From Candidatus Krumholzibacteriota bacterium (lineage in GTDB: Bacteria; Krumholzibacteriota; Krumholzibacteriia; Krumholzibacteriales; WJIX01), in assembly GCA_034520215.1 (NCBI GenBank), contig JAXHNR010000001.1, positions 434,001-498,000 of the forward strand: 64,000 nt of DNA. Direction: 5' to 3'. Of this stretch, positions 54,035-63,101 are shown piece by piece. The first letter of the stretch is position 1. Every line of letters starts with the position of its first letter. Both the position numbers and the translations under genes were made by a program. The notes under the pieces are model-generated. The model did not search any database, was not told the DNA's origin, and saw nothing but the letters and a program-made list of their open reading frames with translations.

Positions 54035-54244
54035 ATGCAGGGGAAGGTCAAGTGGTTTAATGAAAACAGAGGATACGGATTTATAAGACAGGAAGATGGA
54101 AAAAATATTTATGTACATTATTCTGACATTGTTGGAGAAGGGTTCAGAACTTTGAGCGAGAATGAAAATGTCGAGTATGAACTCGAAGAAAAGTTCAAAG
54201 GAATTCAGGCAGTCAGGGTAAAGAAGATAAATCAGGTTAAGTAG
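54035..54244 (+). CDS. csp: Cold-shock domain protein
   Basis: A 69-residue single-OB-fold RNA chaperone. I chose ATG 54035; GTG 54032 has slightly better spacing from AAGGAGG, and the frame back to 53978 is leader. MQGKVKWFNENRGYGFI contains RNP1 (YGFI), and YVHYSDI is RNP2 (usually VHFS). The acidic C-half (ELEEKFKGIQAVRVKKI) is standard. Monocistronic and perhaps controlled through the palindrome upstream. Confidence 0.93.
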   Translation: MQGKVKWFNENRGYGFIRQEDGKNIYVHYSDIVGEGFRTLSENENVEYELEEKFKGIQAVRVKKINQVK

Positions 54245-54325
54245 AATAGAAGGTGCCAGCGGATATTCCCCTGAAGAATTCTTCCTTACACAACACAAAA
54301 ATTACTAAATTACAGCCTGAGCGCG

Positions 54326-55636
54326 TTACCCTAAAGAAAGTTCATTTTCTTCTTCAGTATAGAAACGTTTCAGGTTCCGGCGCGCTTTTTCATTAGCCGG
54401 ATCGATTTCAACAGCCTTTTCCCACGCTTCGATGGCCTCCTCGATTCTGTCCAGTTTGTAATAGGCGTTTCCAAGGTTTGTGTATGCGGAGCTGTTGTTT
54501 TTGCTTTTGTTTATTGCTTCGTTGTACATTTCAATAGCCTCGGAATAGGATTCAAGTCTGTAGAAGGCGTATCCAAGATTGTTATACGTTGTCGCTAGTT
54601 CGGGGTTTAGTTCTATCGCTTTCTTAAATGCTTCTGTAGCTTTTGTCTCTTCACCGGTCTCAGTATGTGTCAGACCAAGATTATTATACGCTTCCGTAAA
54701 TTCGCTGTTGAGTTCTATGGCCCGGTTAAATAGCTCTTCAGCTTTTTTGTACTGACCGTTATGATAAGCCATAACCCCTGCGTTATTGATACGTTTCGCT
54801 TCTGAAATATTGTTTTTCGTTTTCTGTTCAGCCAGAGTCTGTTCCTGATTCTCGACCATTTTCACAATTCCAGAGTAATTGGCAGAGAGTTCTTCAGTTA
54901 GTTCCTTATTCTTCCCGAGGCTCGATTCAAGCGTTTCGATATTCTTGTGAAGTGTTTCTTTCCACTCGGATACATCATTTCTGAATGATTCAATGTTGTT
55001 GTCTCTTTCTTTAATGCTTTCTTCAAGGTCCTCTGTTTTTTCGGCAACTATATCGGAGATTGATTCAATAATTACCTTATTTTCCTCAATCGCTGAGGAG
55101 AATAATTCTTTTATCTCCTCGACCTCTTCTTTGAAAGATTCAATCAAACCGGTTTTTATTTCTGAATTACTCTCTTGCATTTTCTCGAGCGATTCGGAAA
55201 TGCTTTTCTTGTTTTCCTGCTGGATTTCCCTGTATTCATCGAGAGCTTCAACTATTTTACCCGTTTCCTTCATCTCTTCATTTCTTAAGGAGATACCGCG
55301 AATTAATTCCTCGAAGCGGCAGACCTCTTTTTCATCGTCATAAAATCTGCAGCTTTCTCTAAGACAATTAACTTGTCCTTTAAAGGATTTCGCTATGTAA
55401 TGGACCTTCTGTTCCTGTGTGCCGGTCTCATCTGCCTTTTGTTCCATTTTCCTTTCTTCGGGCACTTCCGGATTAATAAAGGGATTGTTGTCAGTAGATT
55501 CTTCATCATTCTTTCCATTTTCATCTTTCGTAATTTCGTTTTCTTCAGCTTCCAGGACCAGTGATTCTTTTCCATAATCTTCAATTATGCTGGTTTGCGT
55601 TATAAGGGGACAGATCTTCATGATTCTTCCTTTCAT
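54326..55636 (-). CDS. TPR protein with N-terminal Cys motif and long coiled coil
   Basis: A 436-residue protein. It begins with MKICPLIT and, near residue 90, CLRESCRFYDDEKEVCRF, four Cys that could bind a metal. A coiled coil spans about 110-270. Four TPR units (AYNNLGLTHTETGEETKATEAFKK-type, about 280-425) fill the C-terminus. The ATG at 55636 overlaps the stop of the giant TPR gene by one base (TAATG), which supports this start over 55621. It is probably a scaffold partner of the upstream protein. No signal peptide; function unknown. Confidence 0.75.
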   Translation of the reverse strand: MKGRIMKICPLITQTSIIEDYGKESLVLEAEENEITKDENGKNDEESTDNNPFINPEVPEERKMEQKADETGTQEQKVHYIAKSFKGQVNCLRESCRFYDDEKEVCRFEELIRGISLRNEEMKETGKIVEALDEYREIQQENKKSISESLEKMQESNSEIKTGLIESFKEEVEEIKELFSSAIEENKVIIESISDIVAEKTEDLEESIKERDNNIESFRNDVSEWKETLHKNIETLESSLGKNKELTEELSANYSGIVKMVENQEQTLAEQKTKNNISEAKRINNAGVMAYHNGQYKKAEELFNRAIELNSEFTEAYNNLGLTHTETGEETKATEAFKKAIELNPELATTYNNLGYAFYRLESYSEAIEMYNEAINKSKNNSSAYTNLGNAYYKLDRIEEAIEAWEKAVEIDPANEKARRNLKRFYTEEENELSLG

Positions 55637-58600
55637 TAGAGTGTATTTAATAAACTTCCCGTTTTTTCAATAACCATTGTATTACGACAAATTTCTGAAT
55701 CTATAAACCTTATGTAGTTTTCTTCAGCCCTTTTCCCGGCGTCCAGATATTCACCGTGAATTTCAATTATTTTCATAAACGATGATGACGCTCGTCCGTG
55801 GTCGTGTAATATTTCGCTGGCTTTGCCCAGAAGGTACAGGGTTTGAGCTTTTTTAACGGAAGGAAGTGAGTTCTCCTTTGTGAGAGACGATAGAAGCGCC
55901 ACGGCCATAACCGGTCTTTCAGCGGCAAGATAAGTTTTTCCAGTTAGATACAGCCTTACATCCCGTGACATATTGCTCTTTTTCAATACTTTTAGAGCGT
56001 CCGCGGGTCTTTCTCTGTCGAGAGCGGTGTTAACCACTCTTACAGCTTCTTCTTCTCCTATTGTTCCGTTTTCCGCTTTAGAGATTCCTTTTGAAAGCTC
56101 TTCGTCCGTAATCGATATAATTGTTTTTTCAATTTGCTTTAATATATCTTTTCTGTCGTCACATTCTTTTACTACTTCCGAAAAAAGTTTTAAAGAAAGT
56201 TTCTTGAAATTTCCTATAGCGGCAAGCCCGGCGAGTTCTATCTTGAGTTTTATTATTTCTTCGCCGCTAAGTGCTTCAGCTTTGCTTTTGATAAGATCAC
56301 AAGCTTCGTCAAAGCTTTGTTTTTCAGCGTATAATTTCAGTGCCAGGGAGAAGTACTCCGGCTTCTGCTGTTTCTCGATCAGAGTGTTAATTCTTGAGAT
56401 TATTTCATCAGATTTGAAGTCCTTTATACCTGTCAGATTCTGTAAGGATTCAAATGCTTTTTCATAATCACCGTCTGATAAAAGGCAGTCAGTCCTTAAT
56501 CTTTCCATTTTTGCGGCCAGGGTCTCGGGCCATCTATGGTTGCTAAGCTCGGCAAGAATCCGCTTACAGCTCTTTTCGTCAATTCCGAGTGCGTCGCGGT
56601 ATAAATCAAGGGCTGAATTTTCTTTGTCTGCCAGAGCCTTGATGCGGGCGCAGCCGATAAGAAATTCCCCGTTTTCCTTATGGGTTTCAAAGAACCTTTC
56701 AGCGCTTTCTTCTATCCGTACCGGGTCAGCTTCATCTGAGGAAAGCATATTGACGGCAGAAGTTAATGATTTACCTGTTTCTCCGTTATTTAAGAAAAGT
56801 TCAGTCAGAAGCCTGTTCGCGTCGAATTGCAGGGGCTCTTCTTCGGTGATCAGGGTAAGGAAAGAGATCGCCTCGGAAGCAGAGCTGTTGTTTTCTGAAA
56901 GCAGTATTTCAATTTCCTTCGCGGATTCAGGAAACTTGTTTTCTAAGCGCAGGTTTTCAGCGTAGAGTTTTCTTAGCTTTGAATTGCCGCCAGCCTCGGA
57001 GAGCAGCTTTTCAAGCTCTTCTCCCAGTTCTTTTACAGATTCTTCAGTGCCTTTCTGCGCTTTTGACAGTAACGCGAGAGCTTCTTCCCGTCTATCTTGT
57101 TTCCAGGCGATCAAACCGAGCAGTTTATTCAGCAGCCATGGTTTCGCGCTGACAGAGATGGCGTTATCAAGTTTCTTAGAGATTATGCCGCGGTGTTCCG
57201 GAGAAAGTTCGACGCATCTCTTGAAATTAGCTGCAGCTTTATCCTCATCTCCGAGCTGCAAGTACGTTTCACCCTTCAGATAAATCGCCTCGGGGTTATC
57301 GGGGTTGATTTTTATTATCTCGTTCAGTTCTTTCTCGATTGATATCAAATCGGGTTTCTCTGAAGTCAGAGCCATGGACAGACATCGTAATGATTCATCC
57401 AAATCGTTGTTTTTACGGGATATAATCGCTCCATAAGTATAAAGCTGAGAGGCTTCATTCCTGTCAAGCGCCGATAACGCTCTTGTGAGTATTTCCTGCG
57501 CGAGACCTGTGTGATTTATAGCCAGAGAGCTGCGAAGGAGTTCTTCCCACACTGCTGTGTTGTCGTGTTCATTTTCCAATATTTTATCGAAGCTGGACAT
57601 CACGTCTCTGATTTGGGATGGATCGGATTCAAGCGCTTTACCGAGGAAATGAGCAGCTTGGACAAGCCGTCCTTCATCCGAATGCAGTTGATAAAGAGCC
57701 AGAAGAAGAGTTGTGTTGTCAATATTATCGTTTAATACTTTTTCGTATTCACCTATGACATCAAGCTTTATATCCTCGTCGGATATCATAAGTTGATCGT
57801 AAGAAAATACAGCCTTTTCTATTTTTCCCGAATGAAGCTGTGAGTGAGCTTGTAAAAGCTGAAATGGTTTTGAAAGATCGTTTTCTTCCTTTACGGCATC
57901 GATTAATTCCGAAACAAAAGACCAATTCTCTTTTCTGTCCCCGGCAAGATCCTTTAGCCTTGAAGCGAATTCGGAATGCTTATCAGGATTTGCCTCGCAG
58001 AATTCAATAAGGTACGGGATGGAACCTGAGATATCATTATCAGCCATGCATATTTCGATTGATGAAAGGAGATTGCCGATTGTAGCACCGCAGTTTTTTA
58101 TCACTTTTGCAGTAATTTCAAAGACTTCTGCCTCATCAACAGAATCTAATTCCTTTAATTTTTGCAGGAATTCATTAGCTTTTTCAGAATTTTTGCTCAT
58201 CGCGTAAAGTTCAGTGAGAATCATAAGGGGCAGTTTGGTTCCCCCTTTTTGTTCAATATGAGTTTGCACGTAATCGATAAGTTCAGGAATCAGTGTCGGG
58301 TCCATCTCACAGGCCATGTTATAGGCGCTTTGTGCTTTTCTATAATTTTCAGTGTCTGTATAGAGAATTGCCAGCAGTCTTTGAGCAGGCGCGGTTTTAA
58401 AAAGGTCCTCATTTTTTTCAATCCGCGAAGTAATTTCAGAATTATTATTTCCTGTTGTCTCAGCCAGTTTTTCCAGCCTGGCTACAGCTTCTTTGTAATT
58501 TTTAATATCGGAAAGCACGTCACAAAGCAGAAATGTTGTTCCGGGCAAATCATTATCTATCAGCAGGTTTGTCAATCTGTCGATAACGAATTCCTCTTTG

Positions 58601-59499
58601 TTTATACGCCCCGGGAGGGACTGATCTATTCTATCCTTTTCATCTCTTTTTTGCCGGCGTTCTTCTTCATACGCTAAGTATTTCTTGATTGAGCCTGTGC
58701 CCTCATTTTCCTTCCCCAGCCTTATAAGAACTTCACCCTTTAGTAACAGATGGTTTTCCGACTTTTTCTCAGAGTCACAAATTATATCAAGGATCTTTTC
58801 CAGAGGAGGATTCGCTAGAGCCGCTGATTTAAAGAATCTCTTCTCAGCCTTATCGGGGTGGTCGAGAAGCATTGACGCGAATCCGAGTATATATTCCAAG
58901 AGTGAGGACTCATGCAGTTCACTCTTGATAGAGAGAATTATCTTGCCGATTGTCTCTACGTGTTCAGGCGAGTTTTCAAGGGCGTTTAGCATGTAGGAGA
59001 GGGCGGGTTCGAACTCGCGTTTTTGAATGTGCAAGAGGCCCAGAAGGATTTCATTATCAGTAAATTTCGCAGAATTTGTCATTCCTCTCTTGATAAATCC
59101 ACTGGATTTTGTTTTTGAACGGGCAGTTAAATCTGCCAAATATTCTTCAGACGCGGTGCCGAGAAAATCGTTCGCGCGTTCAAGGTTTTTACCTCTTATA
59201 AGCGATTCTAATACAAAGCTTCCAATAAAGGGGTTTGCAGTCTGATAGAATATCTCCTGAGAAAACTGTAAGATTTCCTTCTTTTTGCCCGGGTTGTTCC
59301 GCGAAGTTGATTTCAGCAGTTTTGCCGCTTTTTGAAAGTCAGCGAGGTCGACGCGCAGCTGAATCAGTTCCATCGATATATCAAAATTACCGGGCCACTT
59401 CTCGTGTCCTTTCAGGGCGTTTCTCAGCGCCCTTTCGAGGTCGCCTCTGCTTATGTCCTGATATACCCTCTTTAAAACCTTTTCTTCGGTTAAAAACAA
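55636..59499 (-). CDS. Giant TPR-repeat protein
   Basis: A 1287-residue protein made almost wholly of helical pairs with TPR-type spacing, for example NPEAIYLKGETYLQLGDEDK, then AANFKRCVELSP. No catalytic motif, membrane segment or signal peptide is seen, so it is probably a cytoplasmic scaffold. It is translationally coupled to the smaller Cys-TPR protein (TAATG). The pair sits alone between csp and queD. Start ATG 59499, preceded by AAAGGAC. Function unknown. Confidence 0.8.
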   Translation of the reverse strand: MFLTEEKVLKRVYQDISRGDLERALRNALKGHEKWPGNFDISMELIQLRVDLADFQKAAKLLKSTSRNNPGKKKEILQFSQEIFYQTANPFIGSFVLESLIRGKNLERANDFLGTASEEYLADLTARSKTKSSGFIKRGMTNSAKFTDNEILLGLLHIQKREFEPALSYMLNALENSPEHVETIGKIILSIKSELHESSLLEYILGFASMLLDHPDKAEKRFFKSAALANPPLEKILDIICDSEKKSENHLLLKGEVLIRLGKENEGTGSIKKYLAYEEERRQKRDEKDRIDQSLPGRINKEEFVIDRLTNLLIDNDLPGTTFLLCDVLSDIKNYKEAVARLEKLAETTGNNNSEITSRIEKNEDLFKTAPAQRLLAILYTDTENYRKAQSAYNMACEMDPTLIPELIDYVQTHIEQKGGTKLPLMILTELYAMSKNSEKANEFLQKLKELDSVDEAEVFEITAKVIKNCGATIGNLLSSIEICMADNDISGSIPYLIEFCEANPDKHSEFASRLKDLAGDRKENWSFVSELIDAVKEENDLSKPFQLLQAHSQLHSGKIEKAVFSYDQLMISDEDIKLDVIGEYEKVLNDNIDNTTLLLALYQLHSDEGRLVQAAHFLGKALESDPSQIRDVMSSFDKILENEHDNTAVWEELLRSSLAINHTGLAQEILTRALSALDRNEASQLYTYGAIISRKNNDLDESLRCLSMALTSEKPDLISIEKELNEIIKINPDNPEAIYLKGETYLQLGDEDKAAANFKRCVELSPEHRGIISKKLDNAISVSAKPWLLNKLLGLIAWKQDRREEALALLSKAQKGTEESVKELGEELEKLLSEAGGNSKLRKLYAENLRLENKFPESAKEIEILLSENNSSASEAISFLTLITEEEPLQFDANRLLTELFLNNGETGKSLTSAVNMLSSDEADPVRIEESAERFFETHKENGEFLIGCARIKALADKENSALDLYRDALGIDEKSCKRILAELSNHRWPETLAAKMERLRTDCLLSDGDYEKAFESLQNLTGIKDFKSDEIISRINTLIEKQQKPEYFSLALKLYAEKQSFDEACDLIKSKAEALSGEEIIKLKIELAGLAAIGNFKKLSLKLFSEVVKECDDRKDILKQIEKTIISITDEELSKGISKAENGTIGEEEAVRVVNTALDRERPADALKVLKKSNMSRDVRLYLTGKTYLAAERPVMAVALLSSLTKENSLPSVKKAQTLYLLGKASEILHDHGRASSSFMKIIEIHGEYLDAGKRAEENYIRFIDSEICRNTMVIEKTGSLLNTL

Positions 59500-59713
59500 T
59501 TTATGTCCTTTAGTTTACTGGATATTAGCCTCTCGGTTGTATTTAAGCGAAATATGTTCCATCTTTCAGTAATTCGGCTAATTTTATTAATCGTTGATAA
59601 GTTTAAGTTTTAGAATTAAGATGTTGAATGAAAGGCATGCATTAAATATATTCTTTTTGCACTTTGCACAACGGACTTGCAATAATTAGACTGAATTGGG
59701 AATAGAAGATATT

Positions 59714-60109
59714 ATGGAAAATAAAAAAAATGTGTATTACACAGTTTCAACAGAGGTTCAGTTTTCCGCTTCCCATTTGTTGAGGGATTATCCCGGTGAC
59801 TGCGCGAGACTCCATGGGCATAATTGGGTTGTCCGCGCCTATTATCGTTTTACTGCCTTGGGAGATGACGGGATATCAGCTGATTATATTAAGCTCAAGT
59901 CGGACCTTTCACGTGAATTATTACCTCGTTTTGATCATCGTAATTTGAATGAAGTTAAACCTTTTGACAGGAAAAACCCTACGTCTGAAAATATAGCGGC
60001 GGAAATCTTCAGGATTTGCCGTGAAAATATCCATTATGAAGGCGGAAAACTTGTAGAGATAGAGCTCTGGGAAACTCCAACAGATATGGTGCGTTACGGT
60101 GAACGATAG
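59714..60109 (+). CDS. queD: 6-carboxytetrahydropterin synthase
   Basis: A 131-residue PTPS-fold enzyme from ATG 59714 (the upstream TTG 59696 has no ribosome site). It has the zinc His triad (FSASHLL and LHGHNW), FDHRNLNE and the ending LVEIELWETP with its Glu. The CARLHGH Cys at the start of the motif is the QueD catalytic Cys. It converts dihydroneopterin triphosphate to carboxy-tetrahydropterin on the route to preQ0/queuosine. First gene of queD-queC-DUF366-queE, overlapping queC by 11 nt. Confidence 0.92.
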   Translation: MENKKNVYYTVSTEVQFSASHLLRDYPGDCARLHGHNWVVRAYYRFTALGDDGISADYIKLKSDLSRELLPRFDHRNLNEVKPFDRKNPTSENIAAEIFRICRENIHYEGGKLVEIELWETPTDMVRYGER

Positions 60110-60806
60110 AGACAATTCTATTGAAAACGCTCTGGTGCTGCTTTCCGGCGGGCTGGATTCAACCGTGGCTCTCGCTGTCGCGCAGAGGCGGTATAAACTT
60201 AAAACAGTTCTGTTCTTTGAATATAACCAGCATGCTCTTGAAAGAGAAAGGTCAGCTGTCAGAAGAATTGCCGGCTTTTATCAGCTTCCCATAGAGTATG
60301 TAAAACTGCCATGGCTTGGGGAAGGTTCCTCCTCTTCTTTGACAAGAGAAGTTTTGCAAAAGGAAGACGATTTTAGAAATGTAGAAGTTGGACAGGAAAA
60401 TAAGAGGGACCCCTCTTCAGCCTGGGTAGAAAACAGAAACGGTATTTTTCTTAATATTGCCGCGGCATTTGCGTCATGGAAGCAGTGTTCGGTGATTATA
60501 ACTGGATTCAACAGAGAAGAATCGCGCCTATTTCCTGATAACAGCAGCATTTATGTCGACGCGGTTAACCGCGCGCTGGATATTGGAGTTAGAAAGGATA
60601 TCCGTGTTGAAAGTCCTACTCTGGATTTTGACAAGAAGAGGATAGCTAAAGAAGGGATGAAGCTTTCAATACCCTGGAAATACTTGTGGAGTTGCTACGG
60701 CGGCGGCAAATTGATGTGCGGAAAATGTTATTCATGCATGAAATTAAAGTCTGCCATTGAGGGGATGGGCGCCGCGGAAGTGATCTCTTTCGCTGAGGAG
60801 GAATAG
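60099..60806 (+). CDS. queC: 7-cyano-7-deazaguanine (preQ0) synthase
   Basis: A 235-residue PP-loop ATPase. LLSGGLDSTVAL is the ATP loop, followed by LNIAAAFASW, NREESRLFPDNS and the C-terminal zinc site with four Cys (WSCYGGGKLMCGKCYSCMK). It turns carboxy-deazaguanine into preQ0. GTG 60099 overlaps queD and its stop overlaps the next start by one base (TAGTG). Confidence 0.94.
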   Translation: MNDRDNSIENALVLLSGGLDSTVALAVAQRRYKLKTVLFFEYNQHALERERSAVRRIAGFYQLPIEYVKLPWLGEGSSSSLTREVLQKEDDFRNVEVGQENKRDPSSAWVENRNGIFLNIAAAFASWKQCSVIITGFNREESRLFPDNSSIYVDAVNRALDIGVRKDIRVESPTLDFDKKRIAKEGMKLSIPWKYLWSCYGGGKLMCGKCYSCMKLKSAIEGMGAAEVISFAEEE

Positions 60807-61387
60807 TGAATAGTGGTAAATATTCAGTTCTCGAAACGAAATGGTTAGGGAGGCCAATTGATTATTCAGGCGATGAACTCAGGGGACATTTTGTCAGAGA
60901 ACTCTCAGGCATAAAAAACGACGGGGTTGTCGCTTTTGCCGGTTCATGCAGTGTGAGAGGCGATAGCCTTGTTGATCTTGAAGACGCGGAAGCGGGAAGC
61001 ACTATTGAGTCCGCGAATATGCTTCACTTTATCGGGGAGCATTTTGGCTGCCCTCTCCGTGAAGCTAATTTCAGGTTGAGAGTATTCGCATCGGTAGTGA
61101 AGGATCTTTTTCAAAAGTGTGTTCGTGATATCGAATTAGACAGATCTGGAGATGATCTCTTCATTGAAAATAGAAAGCTGACCGTGGCGATTTCAACACT
61201 TACCCCTGTTTCTGCTGTTTTTCATTTTGGAATTAACATCGATCCTGAAGGTGCCCCGGTACCCGCCGCGGGCCTTGAAGAGTTCGGCGTTGAAGTGAAA
61301 TGGATGGCTGAAGAAACCCTTGAAAAGTACCGCCGGGAATGTAATTCAGTTGAGATGGCGCTCAGAAAAGTAAGGGGAAGATATTAG
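60806..61387 (+). CDS. DUF366 family protein in the queuosine operon
   Basis: A 193-residue protein matching DUF366. Recognisable segments are DYSGDELRGHFV, VVAFAGSCSVRGDSLVDLED, SANMLHFIGEHFG and TPVSAVFHFGINI. The family is found mainly in archaea and some bacteria, and no activity is known to me. It is placed between queC and queE with a one-base overlap to queC, which strongly links it to 7-deazaguanine metabolism, perhaps in place of a missing step such as preQ0 transport, amidotransfer or handling. It starts at GTG 60806. Confidence 0.82.
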   Translation: MNSGKYSVLETKWLGRPIDYSGDELRGHFVRELSGIKNDGVVAFAGSCSVRGDSLVDLEDAEAGSTIESANMLHFIGEHFGCPLREANFRLRVFASVVKDLFQKCVRDIELDRSGDDLFIENRKLTVAISTLTPVSAVFHFGINIDPEGAPVPAAGLEEFGVEVKWMAEETLEKYRRECNSVEMALRKVRGRY

Positions 61388-61438
61388 GCGGAGATTTTTT
61401 AAGTATTACTAAACCGCGCTATGTTATAGTCTAATACA

Positions 61439-62203
61439 ATGGGAAAAATCACAGGATATATTTCAGAAATCTTTCGTTCTATTCAGGGTGAAGGCGAGTA
61501 TGTGGGAGTTATGCAGGTTTTCCTGAGAATGGCCGGCTGCTCCAGGCATTGTGTGTATTGCGACACTCAGAATGACGTGGAGGAAAACAAGGTGTGTTGT
61601 TTTCATGAAGCTGGAGGAACGAGCAGAGTCTCCAACCCCATTCTCCCCGAAACCGCGTTTTCGCTTGTAAGCAGACTGCTCGCAGACTCCGCGAATGTAC
61701 ATTCCCTTAGTATTACCGGTGGAGAGCCGCTTGAGCAGCCCGCGTTTCTGACAGAATTTCTGAAGATTTTCAGGAAAAGATCCCTGCCGGTATATCTTGA
61801 AACCAACGGTCTTGAGCTTTCGTCAATCAGAACGGTCAAAAGGTTTATCGATATAATCGCTCTTGATATCAAGCTTCCCTCTCTTTGCGGTGGAGGAGAT
61901 TTCTTTCCTATATACAGTGAGGTTCTCAGAGAGATTTCAGCAAAGAAATTTTTCTGCAAAGTAGTTGTCTCATCTTCTGTGGACTTGAATGAATTTAGAG
62001 AGAGCGTGTCATTAGTCTCAGGATTTGACAGCTCTATTCCGTTTGTAATCCAGCCCGCGACTCTATTGACAAATAACGGCGGGGGTGATTTGAGACTGGC
62101 TGTCGATTCTGACTTGATGATCAAGTTTTATGATGACGCGTCAAAGTACCTCGAGAATGTAAAACTTATTCCTCAGTGTCATAGGCTGCTTGGAGTTTTA
62201 TGA
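61439..62203 (+). CDS. queE: 7-carboxy-7-deazaguanine synthase (radical SAM)
   Basis: A 254-residue radical SAM enzyme. The cluster motif is CSRHCVYC (CxxxCxxC) in MAGCSRHCVYCDT. EIFRSIQGEGEYVG is the typical N-terminal QueE signature, and SITGGEPLEQP the GGEP motif. It contracts carboxy-tetrahydropterin to carboxy-deazaguanine. It lies 51 nt after DUF366. The stretch between cluster and GGEP (residues 45-80) is longer than usual. Confidence 0.93.
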   Translation: MGKITGYISEIFRSIQGEGEYVGVMQVFLRMAGCSRHCVYCDTQNDVEENKVCCFHEAGGTSRVSNPILPETAFSLVSRLLADSANVHSLSITGGEPLEQPAFLTEFLKIFRKRSLPVYLETNGLELSSIRTVKRFIDIIALDIKLPSLCGGGDFFPIYSEVLREISAKKFFCKVVVSSSVDLNEFRESVSLVSGFDSSIPFVIQPATLLTNNGGGDLRLAVDSDLMIKFYDDASKYLENVKLIPQCHRLLGVL

Positions 62204-62639
62204 ATAATGCCGCGAGATGATTCGATGCAGGGTCGGGTTCGTGAAGGCGGCGACCACCTCGCAGCGACTATTTGTTTGAGCAAGCTGCATACCAGATTTA
62301 TATTCAAATTGTCATTAAACCCTGTAAGTCCTTGCCAAACAAGTGTTATCAAAGAACCGGCTTTTAATGAAATGTTTCTCAGAGTTTCCTGTTATTCCTT
62401 GTAATTTTTTTAACACTGCTTAAGAAAGAATACATTTTCTTCGAAATCGCAATATATGAATGTCGAAATTGCAACAGTGAGGAACTTATTTTAAACTTGT
62501 TTGCCGGCAGGTTATAAAATAAACTGATAAAATTACTTGACACCTGTCCGTATTTTGCTTTAAGAAATTGTAATACTAGGACTTAGTGTTTAAGTCAGTT
62601 CATGGGACTTGTTTTCATACCTTAATAAAGGAGGGGTAG
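62204..62639 (+). other. Intergenic region upstream of the HU gene
   Basis: These 436 nt hold a consensus TTGACA at 62537-62542 with only a weak -10 (TAAGAA, 18 nt spacing), and an AAAGGAGGGG Shine-Dalgarno before HU. A GC-rich stretch at about 62210-62270 has no gene. A 65-codon ORF here has no coding character. Confidence 0.35.
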
Positions 62640-62918
62640 ATGACAAAGGCTGACATAGTTGAGGACATAGCCAATAAGACCGGTTTGACAAAAAAGGAAG
62701 TAGCTGAATCGGTCGAGGGATTCCTTAGTTGTATTTCAAATGGATTGGCAAACGGCGAACATTTTGAAATCAGGGGATTCGGAACCTTCAAGGTGAAGCG
62801 TCGTAAGGCGAGGATGGCCAGAAACCCGAGGACCGGGGAACCTGTTCCGGTGCCCGAAAGGCTTGTGCCCGTATTCAAGGTCTCCCGTGAATTAAAAGAG
62901 CTTGTTGCTCAAGCTTAA
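62640..62918 (+). CDS. hup: HU-family DNA-binding protein
   Basis: A 92-residue nucleoid protein. MTKADIVEDIANKTGLTKKE is the HU start, FEIRGFGTFKVKRRKARMAR the beta-arm base, and RNPRTGEP the tip with its intercalating Pro. The C-terminal end VFKVSRELKELV matches HU. It may also bind DNA as IHF. Strong ribosome site AAAGGAGGGG. Confidence 0.94.
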   Translation: MTKADIVEDIANKTGLTKKEVAESVEGFLSCISNGLANGEHFEIRGFGTFKVKRRKARMARNPRTGEPVPVPERLVPVFKVSRELKELVAQA

Positions 62919-63101
62919 TTCACACTGATTGAGATCTTTTTGAGGCGAGCATGATATTTCCCTCTCTCCGCCTATAATGGTGAAGCTGGATGATTACTTT
63001 TTTATATTCAGTGCCGCGGCTGAATATATTAATCGGTTAAAGTATTTGCCGCGGAGGTGTATTATTACCGTCTTTCATGGAATTGACTAAGTGGTGATTG
63101 A

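Noticed and set aside
62207..62404. 65-codon ORF after queE
   Set aside because: No ribosome site, no recognisable motif and irregular composition; treated as non-coding.
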